From Actinokineospora spheciospongiae (GTDB taxonomy: Bacteria; Actinomycetota; Actinomycetes; Mycobacteriales; Pseudonocardiaceae), in NCBI RefSeq assembly GCF_000564855.1, contig NZ_AYXG01000016.1:1-64000 (forward strand): 64,000 nucleotides of DNA, in the 5' to 3' direction. Both the position numbers and the translations under genes were made by a program. This document shows positions 25,795 through 34,129 of this stretch, piece after piece (the first letter of the stretch is position 1; each line of letters starts with the position of its first letter). The notes beneath the pieces are model-generated. The model was not told the origin of the DNA, searched no databases, and was given only the letters and a program-made list of their open reading frames with translations.

Positions 25795-26657
25795 GGTGTT
25801 CCTTCCACGTGGGCGGCCCGCACGCGGGCCAGTTTCTCGGGGTTGAGCACGATGTCGACGGCGGTGACCCGACCGTCGGCGACGGTGAGGGCCATGACGC
25901 CGGTGGGGTGACCCTGGTGCACCCGCAGCAGGCCCGCCCACCCGTTCACCCGGACGGGGCGCAGTTCGGCGGGCTTGCGCCGCTGCACGCCCGCCAGGAA
26001 CCGGGCCACCCGGTCCGCGCCGACGACCGGGTTGCGCGCGGCGGAGACGAACCCGCCGCCGTCGCTGCGCAGCACCACGTCCGGGTCGAGCAGGGCCAGC
26101 AGCGCGCCCAGGTCGTCCCCGGCGCAGGCCGTGGCGAAGGCGGACACGACGGCCCGCTGCCGGACCGGGTCCGGCTCGAACCGGGGTGCCCGGTCGGCCA
26201 CGTGCCGCCGGGCCCGCGACGCGAGCTGCCGCACGGCCGCCGGGGTGCGGCCCACCACGCCCGCCACCTCGGTGAACGGCAGGCCGAAGACCTCGTGCAG
26301 GAGGAAGACGGTCCGCTCGGCGGGCGAAAGCGTCTCCAGCACGACCAGCAGCGCCAGGGTCACCGACTCGTCGAGGGTGACCCGGTCGGCCGGGTCGGCG
26401 TCGAGTTCCACCAGGGGCTCCGGGAGCCACTGGCCGACGTACTGCTCGCGGCGGTGGCGAGCGGACTTCACCACGTCGAGGGCCAGCCGGGAGGTCACCA
26501 CGACCAGCCAGCCGGTCACGTCGTCGACGGGTTCGCGGCTGGAGACCAGGCGCAGCCAGGCCTCCTGCACCACGTCCTCGGCGGCTCCCCGGTCTCCGGT
26601 GATGCCGTAGGCCACGGCCAGCAGCCGCTCGCGCGCCCGGGCGAATTCTTCTTCCAC
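25791..26657 (-). CDS. sigJ: ECF41-type RNA polymerase sigma factor with SnoaL-like C domain
   Basis: A 288-residue extracytoplasmic-function sigma factor. Region 2 (RERLLAVAYGITGDRGAAEDVVQEAWLRL) and region 4 (ETLSPAERTVFLLHEVFGLPFTEVAGVVGRTPAAVRQLASRARRHV) are followed by a ~110-residue C-terminal extension. That extension carries the two motifs that define group ECF41: DGGG (LRSDGGGFVSAARNP) and NPxKL (LNPEKL). In this group the extension, not an anti-sigma factor, sets activity. The GTG at 26657 has no ribosome site. It lies about nine bases downstream of the predicted -10, so the message may be leaderless. The symbol sigJ follows the mycobacterial relative. Confidence 0.92.
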   Translation of the reverse strand: MEEEFARARERLLAVAYGITGDRGAAEDVVQEAWLRLVSSREPVDDVTGWLVVVTSRLALDVVKSARHRREQYVGQWLPEPLVELDADPADRVTLDESVTLALLVVLETLSPAERTVFLLHEVFGLPFTEVAGVVGRTPAAVRQLASRARRHVADRAPRFEPDPVRQRAVVSAFATACAGDDLGALLALLDPDVVLRSDGGGFVSAARNPVVGADRVARFLAGVQRRKPAELRPVRVNGWAGLLRVHQGHPTGVMALTVADGRVTAVDIVLNPEKLARVRAAHVEGTP

Positions 26658-26665
26658 ACCAGTAG

Positions 26666-26692
26666 GACGAGACAGGCCCCGGGAATGTGACA
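26666..26692 (-). promoter_or_regulatory. ECF41-type autoregulatory promoter
   Basis: On the minus strand TGTCACA (26692-26686) is followed after exactly 16 bases by CGTC (26669-26666), about nine bases before the sigma-factor GTG. TGTCACA-N16/17-CGTC is the published ECF41 target, so this operon is predicted to be autoregulated. Confidence 0.8.
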
Positions 26693-26767
26693 GCCCCGGG
26701 TGGGTGGAGTCGGCGCAGTGCCCACGATCACCCGACCGGGGAGCAGCGCGGCCGGGCGGTCGGTGCC

Positions 26768-26998
26768 CTACTGGCGGTAGCCCTCCACCTCACCCACCGG
26801 GCGCGCCTGGGCGTCGTCCGGGTCCTCCCCGGCGTCGCGGCGGGCGCGGCGCTGGCGCAACAGGTCCCAGCACTGGTCCAGCGCCACCTCCAGCTCCGAG
26901 AGCCGGGTGTGCTCCTCCGGGGAGGGGGAGCCCGAGCGCAGGCGGTGCTCCTCCGCGACCAGGGCGCTGATGCGGGCGTGGATCTCGTTGTCGTCCAT
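26768..26998 (-). CDS. DUF2630 family small protein
   Basis: A 76-residue highly charged helical protein matching DUF2630 from end to end: DDNEIHARISALVAEEHRL, then LSELEVALDQCWDLLRQRRARRDAGEDPDDAQARPVGEVEGY. It is widespread in actinobacteria and its function is unknown. The ATG at 26998 is the family start. Confidence 0.92.
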   Translation of the reverse strand: MDDNEIHARISALVAEEHRLRSGSPSPEEHTRLSELEVALDQCWDLLRQRRARRDAGEDPDDAQARPVGEVEGYRQ

Positions 26999-27139
26999 GG
27001 GGCCCAACGTAGTCCCCGGTGTCGGAGATCACGACTCGTTCGTCCGCTTCGTCGACTTCGCGGAGATCAGGGGATTGGGGGCGCGGGCGCCGGGGAGGAA
27101 AGTGGTCCGGACCATCCTTCGGTGAAGTGGGGGTCTGTC

Positions 27140-27862
27140 GTGGTCGGCAAAGCGGTGTTCGCCCTGGTGGTCCCGTTGGCGGCGGTCGGGGCGCTGCTGG
27201 CGGCGGGTGCGCCCGCGGCGGAGTCCGCGCCACCGCGGCAGAGCCCGATCGACGTCACCGCCTCGGCCATCCGGTTCGACCCGTTCGCCCCCGCGCTCGA
27301 CATCCACTACGGGCACTCGGCGGTGGACCTGGTCTACGTCCAGAAGGACGCCGACTGCGGCGCCAGGGGCGGCGAGGAGACCGAGGAGGGGGACGTGGCG
27401 CCGGGGTCGGCGTACGTCACCTACGCCGGAACCCGCTACGACCTGGTGCAGTTCCACTTCCACACCCCCTCCGAGCACACCTTCCAGGGCCATCACGACC
27501 CGCTGGAGATGCACCTGGTGCACCGCAGCGCCGCCGGGGGCGTGCTGGTGGTCGGGGTTCCGCTGCGCATCGGCGCACCGTCTGTTGTGGACAGCGTGTT
27601 GAGCGGGCTGACGCCGGAGTGCGGGACGCCCCGGCACCTCGACGACATCGACCTGAACGCGCTGCTGCCCGCCAGCCACCTCACCGCGCGCTACACCGGG
27701 TCGTTGACCACCGCGCCGTTCACCGAGGGGGTGCTGTGGTTCCTGATGCCCGAGCAGCACGTGACGGCCGCGACCGTGTCGGGCTTCCAGCACCTGTTCA
27801 CCGCGGGCAACTCCCGGGGGACCCAGCCGCTCAACGGGCGGACGGTGGTCCTGCACCCGTGA
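27140..27862 (+). CDS. secreted alpha-class carbonic anhydrase
   Basis: A ~240-residue exported enzyme interconverting CO2 and bicarbonate. The N terminus is a signal peptide (VGKAVFALVVPLAAVGALLA, then AGAPAAESA). The mature part begins with the conserved QSPIDV and contains the zinc site QFHFHTPSEH plus MHLVH, the three-histidine arrangement of alpha-class enzymes. The C terminus keeps FLMPEQHVTAATVSGFQHLF and SRGTQPLNGR. The GTG at 27140 gives a good signal peptide and has GGGGG upstream; a GTG at 27122 is also possible. Its last 32 bases overlap the convergent MOSC gene. Confidence 0.93.
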   Translation: MVGKAVFALVVPLAAVGALLAAGAPAAESAPPRQSPIDVTASAIRFDPFAPALDIHYGHSAVDLVYVQKDADCGARGGEETEEGDVAPGSAYVTYAGTRYDLVQFHFHTPSEHTFQGHHDPLEMHLVHRSAAGGVLVVGVPLRIGAPSVVDSVLSGLTPECGTPRHLDDIDLNALLPASHLTARYTGSLTTAPFTEGVLWFLMPEQHVTAATVSGFQHLFTAGNSRGTQPLNGRTVVLHP

Positions 27863-28631
27863 CCTCGTCGCCGACCTCGATCCAGCCAGGGGTGGTGACG
27901 GCGAACTTGACGCCGAAGGCCACGCCCTCGGGCGTCCTGCGGTAGGTGGCCAGGGTGCGCAGGGGCTCGGGACCGGTGCGGGCGGCCGTGGCCTGGTCGA
28001 CCGTGGTGACCGCGCAGCGGATGGCGGGTTTGGTGTAGCCGAGGGCGACCCCGCCGACGGTGATCGCGCGCAGGTCGTCCTCGGCGTGCGGGGGGCCGCC
28101 CGCGACCAGGACGTTGGCCCGGAAGCGGTCCAGCGGGACCGGGGTGGTCAGCCTGCGGTTGAGTTCGGCGTGGGAGGCCAGGCCGAGCAGGTGGACCGCG
28201 CTGCTGTCGGCGTAGCCGGAGGTGCCGGGGGTCAGGCCGGTGGGGGCGCGGTCGTGGTCGGGGGGCACGCGGACGAGGCGGCTGGGGCGGCCCAGGACCC
28301 GGGTGAGCCAGTCGGCGGCGGGGTCGCCCTGGTCGATGCCGCGGAAGGGTTCGCCGAAGAGGGTGACCGGGCGGGCGGGGGCGTGGTCGTCCACCTCGAC
28401 CTCGATGACGGGGGCGTCCGGTGCGGAGAGGATCAGCACGTCGTCGGCGACCCGGGGGTGGACCAGGGCCAGGCGGGGATCGCGGCGCTGGCTGCGGAAG
28501 GTGCCGTCGGGATCGGTGACCATCCAGGCCCGGTCGTGTTCGAGGCCCGCGGCACCGACCCTGGCGCGGGTCAGCGGGACCGGGGCGCATCCCTTGACGG
28601 GGAAGGTGTTCAGCCCGGCGACCGTCAGCAC
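27831..28631 (-). CDS. MOSC domain protein (molybdenum cofactor sulfurase-like)
   Basis: A 266-residue protein with an N-terminal beta-barrel MOSC_N domain (VAGLNTFPVKGCAPVPLTRARV, HDRAWMVTDPDG) and a C-terminal MOSC domain (DRFRANVLVAGGPPHAEDD, YTKPAIRCAVTTVDQATA). The Arg-Cys of the latter is the conserved sulfur/Mo site. Family members act in Mo-cofactor sulfuration or N-hydroxylated compound reduction. The GTG at 28631 matches the family start (TVAGLNTFPVKG); an ATG at 28700 would add 23 unusual residues. It overlaps the end of the carbonic anhydrase gene tail to tail by 32 bp. Confidence 0.9.
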   Translation of the reverse strand: MLTVAGLNTFPVKGCAPVPLTRARVGAAGLEHDRAWMVTDPDGTFRSQRRDPRLALVHPRVADDVLILSAPDAPVIEVEVDDHAPARPVTLFGEPFRGIDQGDPAADWLTRVLGRPSRLVRVPPDHDRAPTGLTPGTSGYADSSAVHLLGLASHAELNRRLTTPVPLDRFRANVLVAGGPPHAEDDLRAITVGGVALGYTKPAIRCAVTTVDQATAARTGPEPLRTLATYRRTPEGVAFGVKFAVTTPGWIEVGDEVTGAGPPSAR

Positions 28632-28698
28632 GGGTGGACTGTACCGATCGGATCGCGGGTGGAGGGTTCGGACGGTGGCGACCGGGTACCCGAGACCC

Positions 28699-28836
28699 AT
28701 GTCACAGCCGACACCGAACCCCGTGCCCACGCCGCCCGTGCCGGACCCGGGACTGCCCGAACCGGGGCAGCCCATCCCGGAACCCGCCACCGAGCCGCCG
28801 GTGCCGCCCACCCCGCAGCCGCCGAACCCGACCTGA
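28699..28836 (+). CDS. small proline-rich protein, 45 aa (possible gene)
   Basis: A short ATG-started frame whose product alternates Pro with Thr, Glu, Gln and Val (MSQPTPNPVPTPPVPDPG...). About 45% is proline, it has no Cys or Trp, and it ends PQPPNPT. Short Pro-rich proteins like this occur beside actinobacterial genes, but no ribosome site is strong here. It is followed immediately by two tandem hairpins that look like terminators, which supports expression. The function is unknown and the call is tentative. Confidence 0.4.
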   Translation: MSQPTPNPVPTPPVPDPGLPEPGQPIPEPATEPPVPPTPQPPNPT

Positions 28837-28844
28837 GACCCGGG

Positions 28845-28922
28845 CCGGGGCTCAGAGCCCCGGGGTGGACTGCCCGCGCGAATCGCGCTCCGCCGTCCGG
28901 GAATCAGACGGCGGAACGCGCG
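28845..28922 (+). terminator. two tandem hairpins
   Basis: CCGGGGCT/AGCCCCGG (28845-28852 with 28856-28863; 3-base loop) is followed by TCCGCCGTC/GACGGCGGA (28889-28897 with 28907-28915), extended by a CGCG pair. Both follow the stop of the small Pro-rich frame. Confidence 0.55.
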
Positions 28923-28973
28923 AACGGAAAAGGTCGGGCCCGGGAAAAGCGATCTCGGAAATGACCGCACAGG

Positions 28974-29012
28974 AAAAGGCCTCCCGGCCGCGCCGCCGGG
29001 AGGCCCTTTCTT
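28974..29012. terminator. strong bidirectional terminator
   Basis: GGCCTCCCGGC (28978-28988) pairs with 28994-29004 around a short loop. It is flanked by AAAA on the left and TTTCTTT on the right, so on either strand the hairpin ends in a T-run. It serves the minus-strand DUF6801 gene stopping at 29024 and any readthrough from the left. Confidence 0.85.
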
Positions 29013-29023
29013 TCCCCGATCGG

Positions 29024-29647
29024 TCAGACGACCGGGATCGAGACCAGTGCCGGGTCCTGGCCCGGGAGCATCGAGCAGTTCAAGTCGAAGGTGCCCAGCC
29101 CGGTGAGCGTGCCGTCCGCGCGCTTCGGGGTGATCTTGCCGGAGAAGGTGCTGCCGATGGCGATGTCGACCTGCCCGGGGGCCTTGACCGTCAGCGACGG
29201 GACCTGGCCGTTGATGTTCAGCGCGACCGGGGCGGGGCCGGTGACGTTGGTGACCGGGATGTTCAGGCCCGGCAGCGTGACGCCCAGTTCGGTGCCGTTG
29301 ATGTCCAGCTCGACCCCGGCGGTGGTGGTGCCCTCGACGGTGGCCGAACCGATCAGGGTCAGGGCCTGCAGGGTCAGCGCGTCCAGCGACACCGCCACGG
29401 AGAAGTTGGTGGTGTTGATGGGCGAGCCCACTGCGACGCTGTTGGGGAAGGTGGCGGTGACGGTCGCCGGGACGTCGCGGTTGCCGATGAGCGGGTACGC
29501 GCAGCTGAAGGTGACGTTCTTGGTCACCACAGCCGTGGTGTGCACGGTGTCGGCCTGGGCGGTGCTGGGCGCCACGACCATGGCGACGGCACCGGCGGTG
29601 CCCGCGGCGAGGGCGAGCAATCTCTTCACACGAACGTTCCGGGACAT
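29024..29647 (-). CDS. secreted DUF6801-type protein
   Basis: A 207-residue exported protein. A signal peptide (SRNVRVKRLLALAAG, hydrophobic run, cleavage near AQADT) precedes a beta-rich domain with the family cysteine pair (VTFSCAYPLIGNRDV near the start, TFDLNCSMLPG near the end). Conserved pieces are VGSPINTTNFSVAVSLD and IGSATVEGTT, then VPVTNVTGPAPVALNINGQ. It is a paralogue of the protein at 11452, which lacks the cysteines. The role is unknown. The ATG at 29647 follows GAGGAG by seven bases. The ~410 bp upstream hold its promoter and nothing else recognised. Confidence 0.85.
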   Translation of the reverse strand: MSRNVRVKRLLALAAGTAGAVAMVVAPSTAQADTVHTTAVVTKNVTFSCAYPLIGNRDVPATVTATFPNSVAVGSPINTTNFSVAVSLDALTLQALTLIGSATVEGTTTAGVELDINGTELGVTLPGLNIPVTNVTGPAPVALNINGQVPSLTVKAPGQVDIAIGSTFSGKITPKRADGTLTGLGTFDLNCSMLPGQDPALVSIPVV

Positions 29648-30059
29648 GCGAAACTCCTCGATGAATACGCACGAAGCGAACGGAAAGAACAGCGGGGGAT
29701 GAGCCGGGAGCGTGGACGCCGGACCGGAACCCGACCCGGTCGGCGTGCAAATGGAGCGTAACCACGCAATAGCCGGACGGGCAAGGGAAAACCAACCGAT
29801 GGCGGATCGGGGAAAATCGATCCTCGTTTCCTTGTCACGCCGTGAGGGCCACCTCATCGCACCGGGAGCAAAATGTGGCCCCGACCACAGGCCGCTCCGC
29901 GACGGGCCGCTGACCAGCGATCTCGCGGGGTGACTTTTCCGGGCGGGGGCGGCAGACTGGACCCGACCCCCACCGGCGATCGGGTCCGCACAAGTCGTGC
30001 GCGCAGTTTTGTCATCCCCGTGCGTATTCCCGAATCCCCAGCTCAACTAGGCTGGGCGG
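29648..30059. other. divergent intergenic region
   Basis: About 410 bp between the divergent DUF6801 and MMPL genes, with A-rich patches (for example around 29735-29840) compared with its surroundings. It must contain both promoters. I could not pick a convincing -10/-35 pair or operator. Confidence 0.4.
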
Positions 30060-32309
30060 GTGCGGGCTCTTGCGATCTTCTGCTTCCGCCACGCGCGATT
30101 GGTCATCGTGTTGTGGCTCGCCGTGCTGGCCGGGGTCACCTTCGGGGCCCAGTCGGTGGGGGTCGACTTCCGGGACATCCTGGCGCTGCCCACCTCCGAC
30201 AGCACGACAGCGCAGGAGCTGCTGCAGGAGAGCGCGGGCGGGGTCAGCGGCGCCACCGAGCGGGTGGTCTTCGAGGCGACCGGCGTGCCGGTGTCCGACC
30301 AGTCCGTGCAGGGGCGCATCGAGCCGATGCTGGCCGAGGTCGCCGCGCTGCCGCACGTGGAGACCGTCGTCTCCCCCTACAGCCCGCAGGGCGCCGCGCA
30401 GGTGTCGCCGCAGGGGCAGGTCGCGTTCGCCACCGTCACCTTCGACGTCAAGGCCGACGACCTGACCATCGAGGAGGCCAAGAGGTTCGTCGAGGTCGCC
30501 ACCGGGGCCCAGGGCGGGGTGCTCAGGATCGCCGTCGACGGCGCGGTGGCCGGGCGGACCCTGGCCCCACCGGACCTCGACGACGCCGGGCTGGGCCTGC
30601 TGGCCGCCGCCCTGGTGCTGCTGTTCACCTTCGGCTCGCTGTTCTCCATGCTGGTGCCGATCCTGACCGCGATCATCTCCGTCGGCACCGCGATCGGCGT
30701 GGTGGGGCTGCTGACGCACCTGATGGACGTGCCCACGGTCAGCCAGGAGATCGTGGTGCTGCTCGGCCTCGGCGTCGGCGTCGACTACGCGCTGTTCGTG
30801 GTCACCCGCTACCGGCAGGCGCTGGTGGGCGGGGCCCGGCAGGAGGACGCCCTCGGCTTGGCCGCGGCGACCTCGGGGCGCAGCGTGCTCTTCGCCGGGG
30901 TGACCGTCTGCGTCTCGCTGCTCGGGCAGTTCACCGTGGGGATCAGCTTCCTCGACGGCATCGCCATCAGCTCCAGCATCGCGGTGCTGATGACCATGTT
31001 CGCCGCGCTGACGCTGCTGCCCGCGCTGCTCAAGCTCTTCGGCATCCGCATCCTGTCGGCCTCGGTGCGCCGCGACCTGACCCTGCGCCACCGCAAGGTG
31101 CTGCCCGAGGGCAGGCGCTGGGGCGCGCTGGCCAGGGTGGTGACCCGCAAGCCGGTCTGGAGCACGGTGGTCGCGCTGCTGATCATCGGCGCCCTGACCG
31201 TCCCGGTGTTCTCCCTGCGCCTGGGCATCCCCGACGCGGGTCTGCAAGCGCCGACGGCGACCACCCGGCAGGCCTACGACATGCTCGCCAAGGGCTTCGG
31301 CCCCGGCTTCACCGGCCCCCTGGTCGTGGTGGGCCGCGCCGACTCCGACGAGGAGCGCCGGGCCGCCGAGGAGGTCCACGCCGAACTGGTGGGCCACCCC
31401 GACGTCGCCCTGGCCGTGCCCCCGGTGGTCAGCCCCACCAAGGGCGGCGGCCAGATCACCGCCGTCGTGGTCTACCCGAAGGCCTCCCCCCAGGACGAGG
31501 CCACCGACGCCCTGGTCGACTCGCTGCGCGCCGAGGTGATCCCCCGCGCCACCGACGGCACCAACGCCCAGCTCTACGTCGGCGGCTCGACGGCGGTGCA
31601 GTCGGACTTCGCCCGCGCCATCACCGACCGGCTGCCGCTGTTCCTGGGCACGGTCGTGGCCATCTCGTTCCTGCTGCTGGTCGTGGTGTTCCGCAGCGTG
31701 CTGATCCCGCTGACCGCGGCCGTGATGAACCTGCTGGCCGCGGCGGCCATGTTCGGCGTGCTGGTGGCGGTGTTCCAGTGGGGCTGGTTCGGCATCGCGG
31801 GCACCGGCCCGATCGAGCCCTACATCCCGGTCTTCCTCTTCGCGGGCCTGTTCGGCCTATCGATGGACTACGAGGTCTTCCTGGTCAGCCGAATCCAGGA
31901 GGAGTACCACCGCCGCGGCGACACGGTGGAGGCCACGGTCAACGGCCTCGCCGCCACCGGCCGCACCATCACCGCGGCCGCCCTGATCATGGCCCTGGTC
32001 TTCATCTCCTTCGTCACCACCGGCGACCGCGTCGTGCAGGAGTCCGGCCTCGGCCTGACGGTCGCGGTCCTGCTCGACGCGGTGGTCATCCGCATCGCCC
32101 TGGTCCCGGCCATCATGGCCATGTTCGGCAAGGCCAACTGGTGGCTGCCCCGCTGGGCGGGCCGCGTCCTCCCCCGCCTCGACGTCGAGGGCACCGGCCA
32201 CAGCCACCGCCTGGAAGACGACGAGGAACCCCCCGGCCCGTTCGACTGGTTCTCCCCCGCCACCGAGGAGCAGCCCGAACCCAAGCAGCTCACCGGCCAG
32301 GTCGGCTAG
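30060..32309 (+). CDS. MMPL/RND family transporter
   Basis: A 749-residue membrane protein of the MmpL type with two repeats of one helix, a large extracytoplasmic loop and a five-helix bundle (total ~11-12 helices). The first bundle contains LLGLGVGVDYALFVVTRYRQAL and the second GLFGLSMDYEVFLVSRIQEEY, the paired Asp-Tyr motifs used for proton coupling. Such proteins export lipids or small hydrophobic compounds. The C-terminal ~50 residues are acidic and cytoplasmic. The start is GTG at 30060. The stop codon TAG shares its CTAG with the stop of the convergent sigma factor gene. Confidence 0.92.
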   Translation: MRALAIFCFRHARLVIVLWLAVLAGVTFGAQSVGVDFRDILALPTSDSTTAQELLQESAGGVSGATERVVFEATGVPVSDQSVQGRIEPMLAEVAALPHVETVVSPYSPQGAAQVSPQGQVAFATVTFDVKADDLTIEEAKRFVEVATGAQGGVLRIAVDGAVAGRTLAPPDLDDAGLGLLAAALVLLFTFGSLFSMLVPILTAIISVGTAIGVVGLLTHLMDVPTVSQEIVVLLGLGVGVDYALFVVTRYRQALVGGARQEDALGLAAATSGRSVLFAGVTVCVSLLGQFTVGISFLDGIAISSSIAVLMTMFAALTLLPALLKLFGIRILSASVRRDLTLRHRKVLPEGRRWGALARVVTRKPVWSTVVALLIIGALTVPVFSLRLGIPDAGLQAPTATTRQAYDMLAKGFGPGFTGPLVVVGRADSDEERRAAEEVHAELVGHPDVALAVPPVVSPTKGGGQITAVVVYPKASPQDEATDALVDSLRAEVIPRATDGTNAQLYVGGSTAVQSDFARAITDRLPLFLGTVVAISFLLLVVVFRSVLIPLTAAVMNLLAAAAMFGVLVAVFQWGWFGIAGTGPIEPYIPVFLFAGLFGLSMDYEVFLVSRIQEEYHRRGDTVEATVNGLAATGRTITAAALIMALVFISFVTTGDRVVQESGLGLTVAVLLDAVVIRIALVPAIMAMFGKANWWLPRWAGRVLPRLDVEGTGHSHRLEDDEEPPGPFDWFSPATEEQPEPKQLTGQVG

Positions 32310-33553
32310 GGCGTGCCTCCCGCCCGGTCGGTCACCGGCGCGGCGGTGCCCAGCCGAGCAGCCCGACCCTCCAGGTACCGCCGCTCGGGAGGGCTGAGAG
32401 TCCGCCGAGCCGCCCGCCGGTAGGCCTCCCGGGCAGCCCCGTGCTCCCCCGCCATCTCCAGCAGGTGCCCCCGCGTCGAATCCAGCCGGTGGTGCTCAGC
32501 GAGCCGGGCATCCCCGGCCAGCGGCTCCAACAAGGCCAGCCCCGCCCGCGGCCCCGCGGCCTCCGCGACGGCGATCGCCCGGTTCAGCGTCACCATCGGG
32601 CTCGGCGCCAGGCGTTCGAGGACCCGGTACAGCAGCGCGATCTGCGCCCAGTCCGTCTCCCGGGTGCTCGGCGCGGTGGCGTGCAGCGCGGCGATGGCCG
32701 CCTGGAGCTGGTACGGCCCGAGCGGCGCACGCGCCATGGTCGCGGTGATCAACCCAGCCCCCTCGGCGATCACGGCGGCGTCCCACAGCGCCCGGTCCTG
32801 CTCCGCGAGCGCGACCAGTGAGCCGTCCGGGCGGGTGCGGGCGGGGCGCCGGGCGTCGGTGAGCAGCATCAGGGCGAGCAGGCCCGCCACCTCGCCGTCG
32901 TCCGGGAGCAGGGAGTGGGCCAGGCGGGTGACGCGGATGGCCTCGGCGGTCAGCTCCGGCCGGTGCAGGTCGGTGCCGGAGCTGGCGGTGTGGCCCTCGT
33001 TGAAGATCAGGTAGAGCACGTGCAGCACGACCCGCAGGCGTTCGGCGCGCTGGGCACCCGCCGGGGGCACGGTGAACCCGGTGGCCCGGACGCGGAGCTT
33101 GGCCCGGGTGATGCGCTGGCCCATGGTGGCCTCGGGCACCAGGAAGGCGCGGGCGATCTGGGCGGTGGTGAGACCGCCGACGGCGCGCAGGGTCAGCGCG
33201 ACCTGCGACGGGGCGGAGAGTTCCGGGTGGCAGCAGAGGAACAGCAGCGTCAGCGTGTCGTCCTCGTCGGGCACCGCGGGCGCGTCGCCGGGTTCCAGGG
33301 CGGCGACGGCGGCCTCGCGGCGGGCACGGGCGGCCTCGGCGCGGAAGGCGTCGGTGAGCTTGTGCGAGGCGACGGTGACCAGCCAACCCCAGGGGTTGTC
33401 CGGGACGCCGTCGCGCGGCCACTGGGTGCCCGCGGCGAGCAGGGCGTCCTGCACGGCGTCCTCGCACATGTCGAAGCGGCCGTGCCTGCGCACGAGCAGG
33501 CCGAGGACCCGCGGCGCGTGCTCGCGCAGCAGGTCCTCGACCGCGGTGCTCAC
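32306..33553 (-). CDS. ECF42-type sigma factor with TPR-like C-terminal extension
   Basis: A 415-residue sigma factor. Region 2 is GLLVRRHGRFDMCEDAVQDALLAAGTQW and NPWGWLVTVASHKLTDAFRAE. Region 4 is GGLTTAQIARAFLVPEATMGQRITRAKLRVR. The ~220-residue helical C terminus (LYLIFNEGHTASSG, then LLALMLLTDARRPAR, ETDWAQIALLYRVLERLAPSPMVTLNRAIAV) is the extension that defines ECF42. Such sigma factors sit beside DGPF/YciI-like genes, as here: the start GTG overlaps the YciI stop by four bases. No anti-sigma gene was seen, in keeping with the group, and the signal is unknown. Confidence 0.92.
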   Translation of the reverse strand: MSTAVEDLLREHAPRVLGLLVRRHGRFDMCEDAVQDALLAAGTQWPRDGVPDNPWGWLVTVASHKLTDAFRAEAARARREAAVAALEPGDAPAVPDEDDTLTLLFLCCHPELSAPSQVALTLRAVGGLTTAQIARAFLVPEATMGQRITRAKLRVRATGFTVPPAGAQRAERLRVVLHVLYLIFNEGHTASSGTDLHRPELTAEAIRVTRLAHSLLPDDGEVAGLLALMLLTDARRPARTRPDGSLVALAEQDRALWDAAVIAEGAGLITATMARAPLGPYQLQAAIAALHATAPSTRETDWAQIALLYRVLERLAPSPMVTLNRAIAVAEAAGPRAGLALLEPLAGDARLAEHHRLDSTRGHLLEMAGEHGAAREAYRRAARRTLSPPERRYLEGRAARLGTAAPVTDRAGGTP

Positions 33554-33918
33554 AGGTCGGGGCCCGCCGAGAACATCACCGGCCGCACCTCGACGCCCAA
33601 CCCCTCGACCGCCGCGTCGGGGATCATCGCGGCGAGTTCGAGCGCCCGCTCCCGGCTCTCGCAGTCGACGAGGTAGAACCCGGCCAGGTACTCCTTGCCC
33701 TCGGCGAACGGGCCGTCGGTCACCGCCGGGACGCCGTCGCGGACGCGGACGACGGCGCTGGTGGCCGGGTCGCCGAGGGCCTGGGTGCTGATCATCTCCC
33801 CGGACCCGGTGATGGCCGCGATGAAGCCGTCGTGCCCGTCCATGATCGCCTTCTGCTCGTCCTCGGTGAGCCCCTCCCAGGCGGCGGGGTTCATGTGCAT
33901 GATCAGCAGGAACTTCAC
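33550..33918 (-). CDS. YciI-like DGPF-domain protein (ECF42 partner)
   Basis: A 122-residue YCII-fold protein: KFLLIMHMNPAAWEGL at the start, then AVTDGPFAEGKEYLAGFYLVD, which contains the DGPF motif. Its gene is the standard partner of ECF42 sigma factors. It starts with GTG after GAGGAG and overlaps the sigma gene (GTGA). The biochemical role is unproven; related YciI proteins bind small molecules. Confidence 0.92.
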   Translation of the reverse strand: MKFLLIMHMNPAAWEGLTEDEQKAIMDGHDGFIAAITGSGEMISTQALGDPATSAVVRVRDGVPAVTDGPFAEGKEYLAGFYLVDCESRERALELAAMIPDAAVEGLGVEVRPVMFSAGPDL

Positions 33919-34129
33919 GGTGTGCTCCTCGTGTGCCGGTGTCGGATCGCCAAGGGGTCGGAGCCGGACCCGCGATCCCTACACCCGTCCCGGCGGATTC
34001 TCCCACCCGCAGCCGCCGCAGTCCCACCCGCGACCGCCGCGGCCCCGTCCGCGACCGCGGCGGCCCCGCCCCGACCCGGCGCGACACCGCCGGGCCGGGG
34101 GTCGGCCCCGCTCCACCGGACCGGGCGGC

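Noticed and set aside
29873-32821. 982-codon plus-strand frame overlapping the MMPL gene
   Set aside because: It is out of frame with the clear MMPL transporter (30060-32309) and its product is Arg/Gly/Pro-rich without domains.
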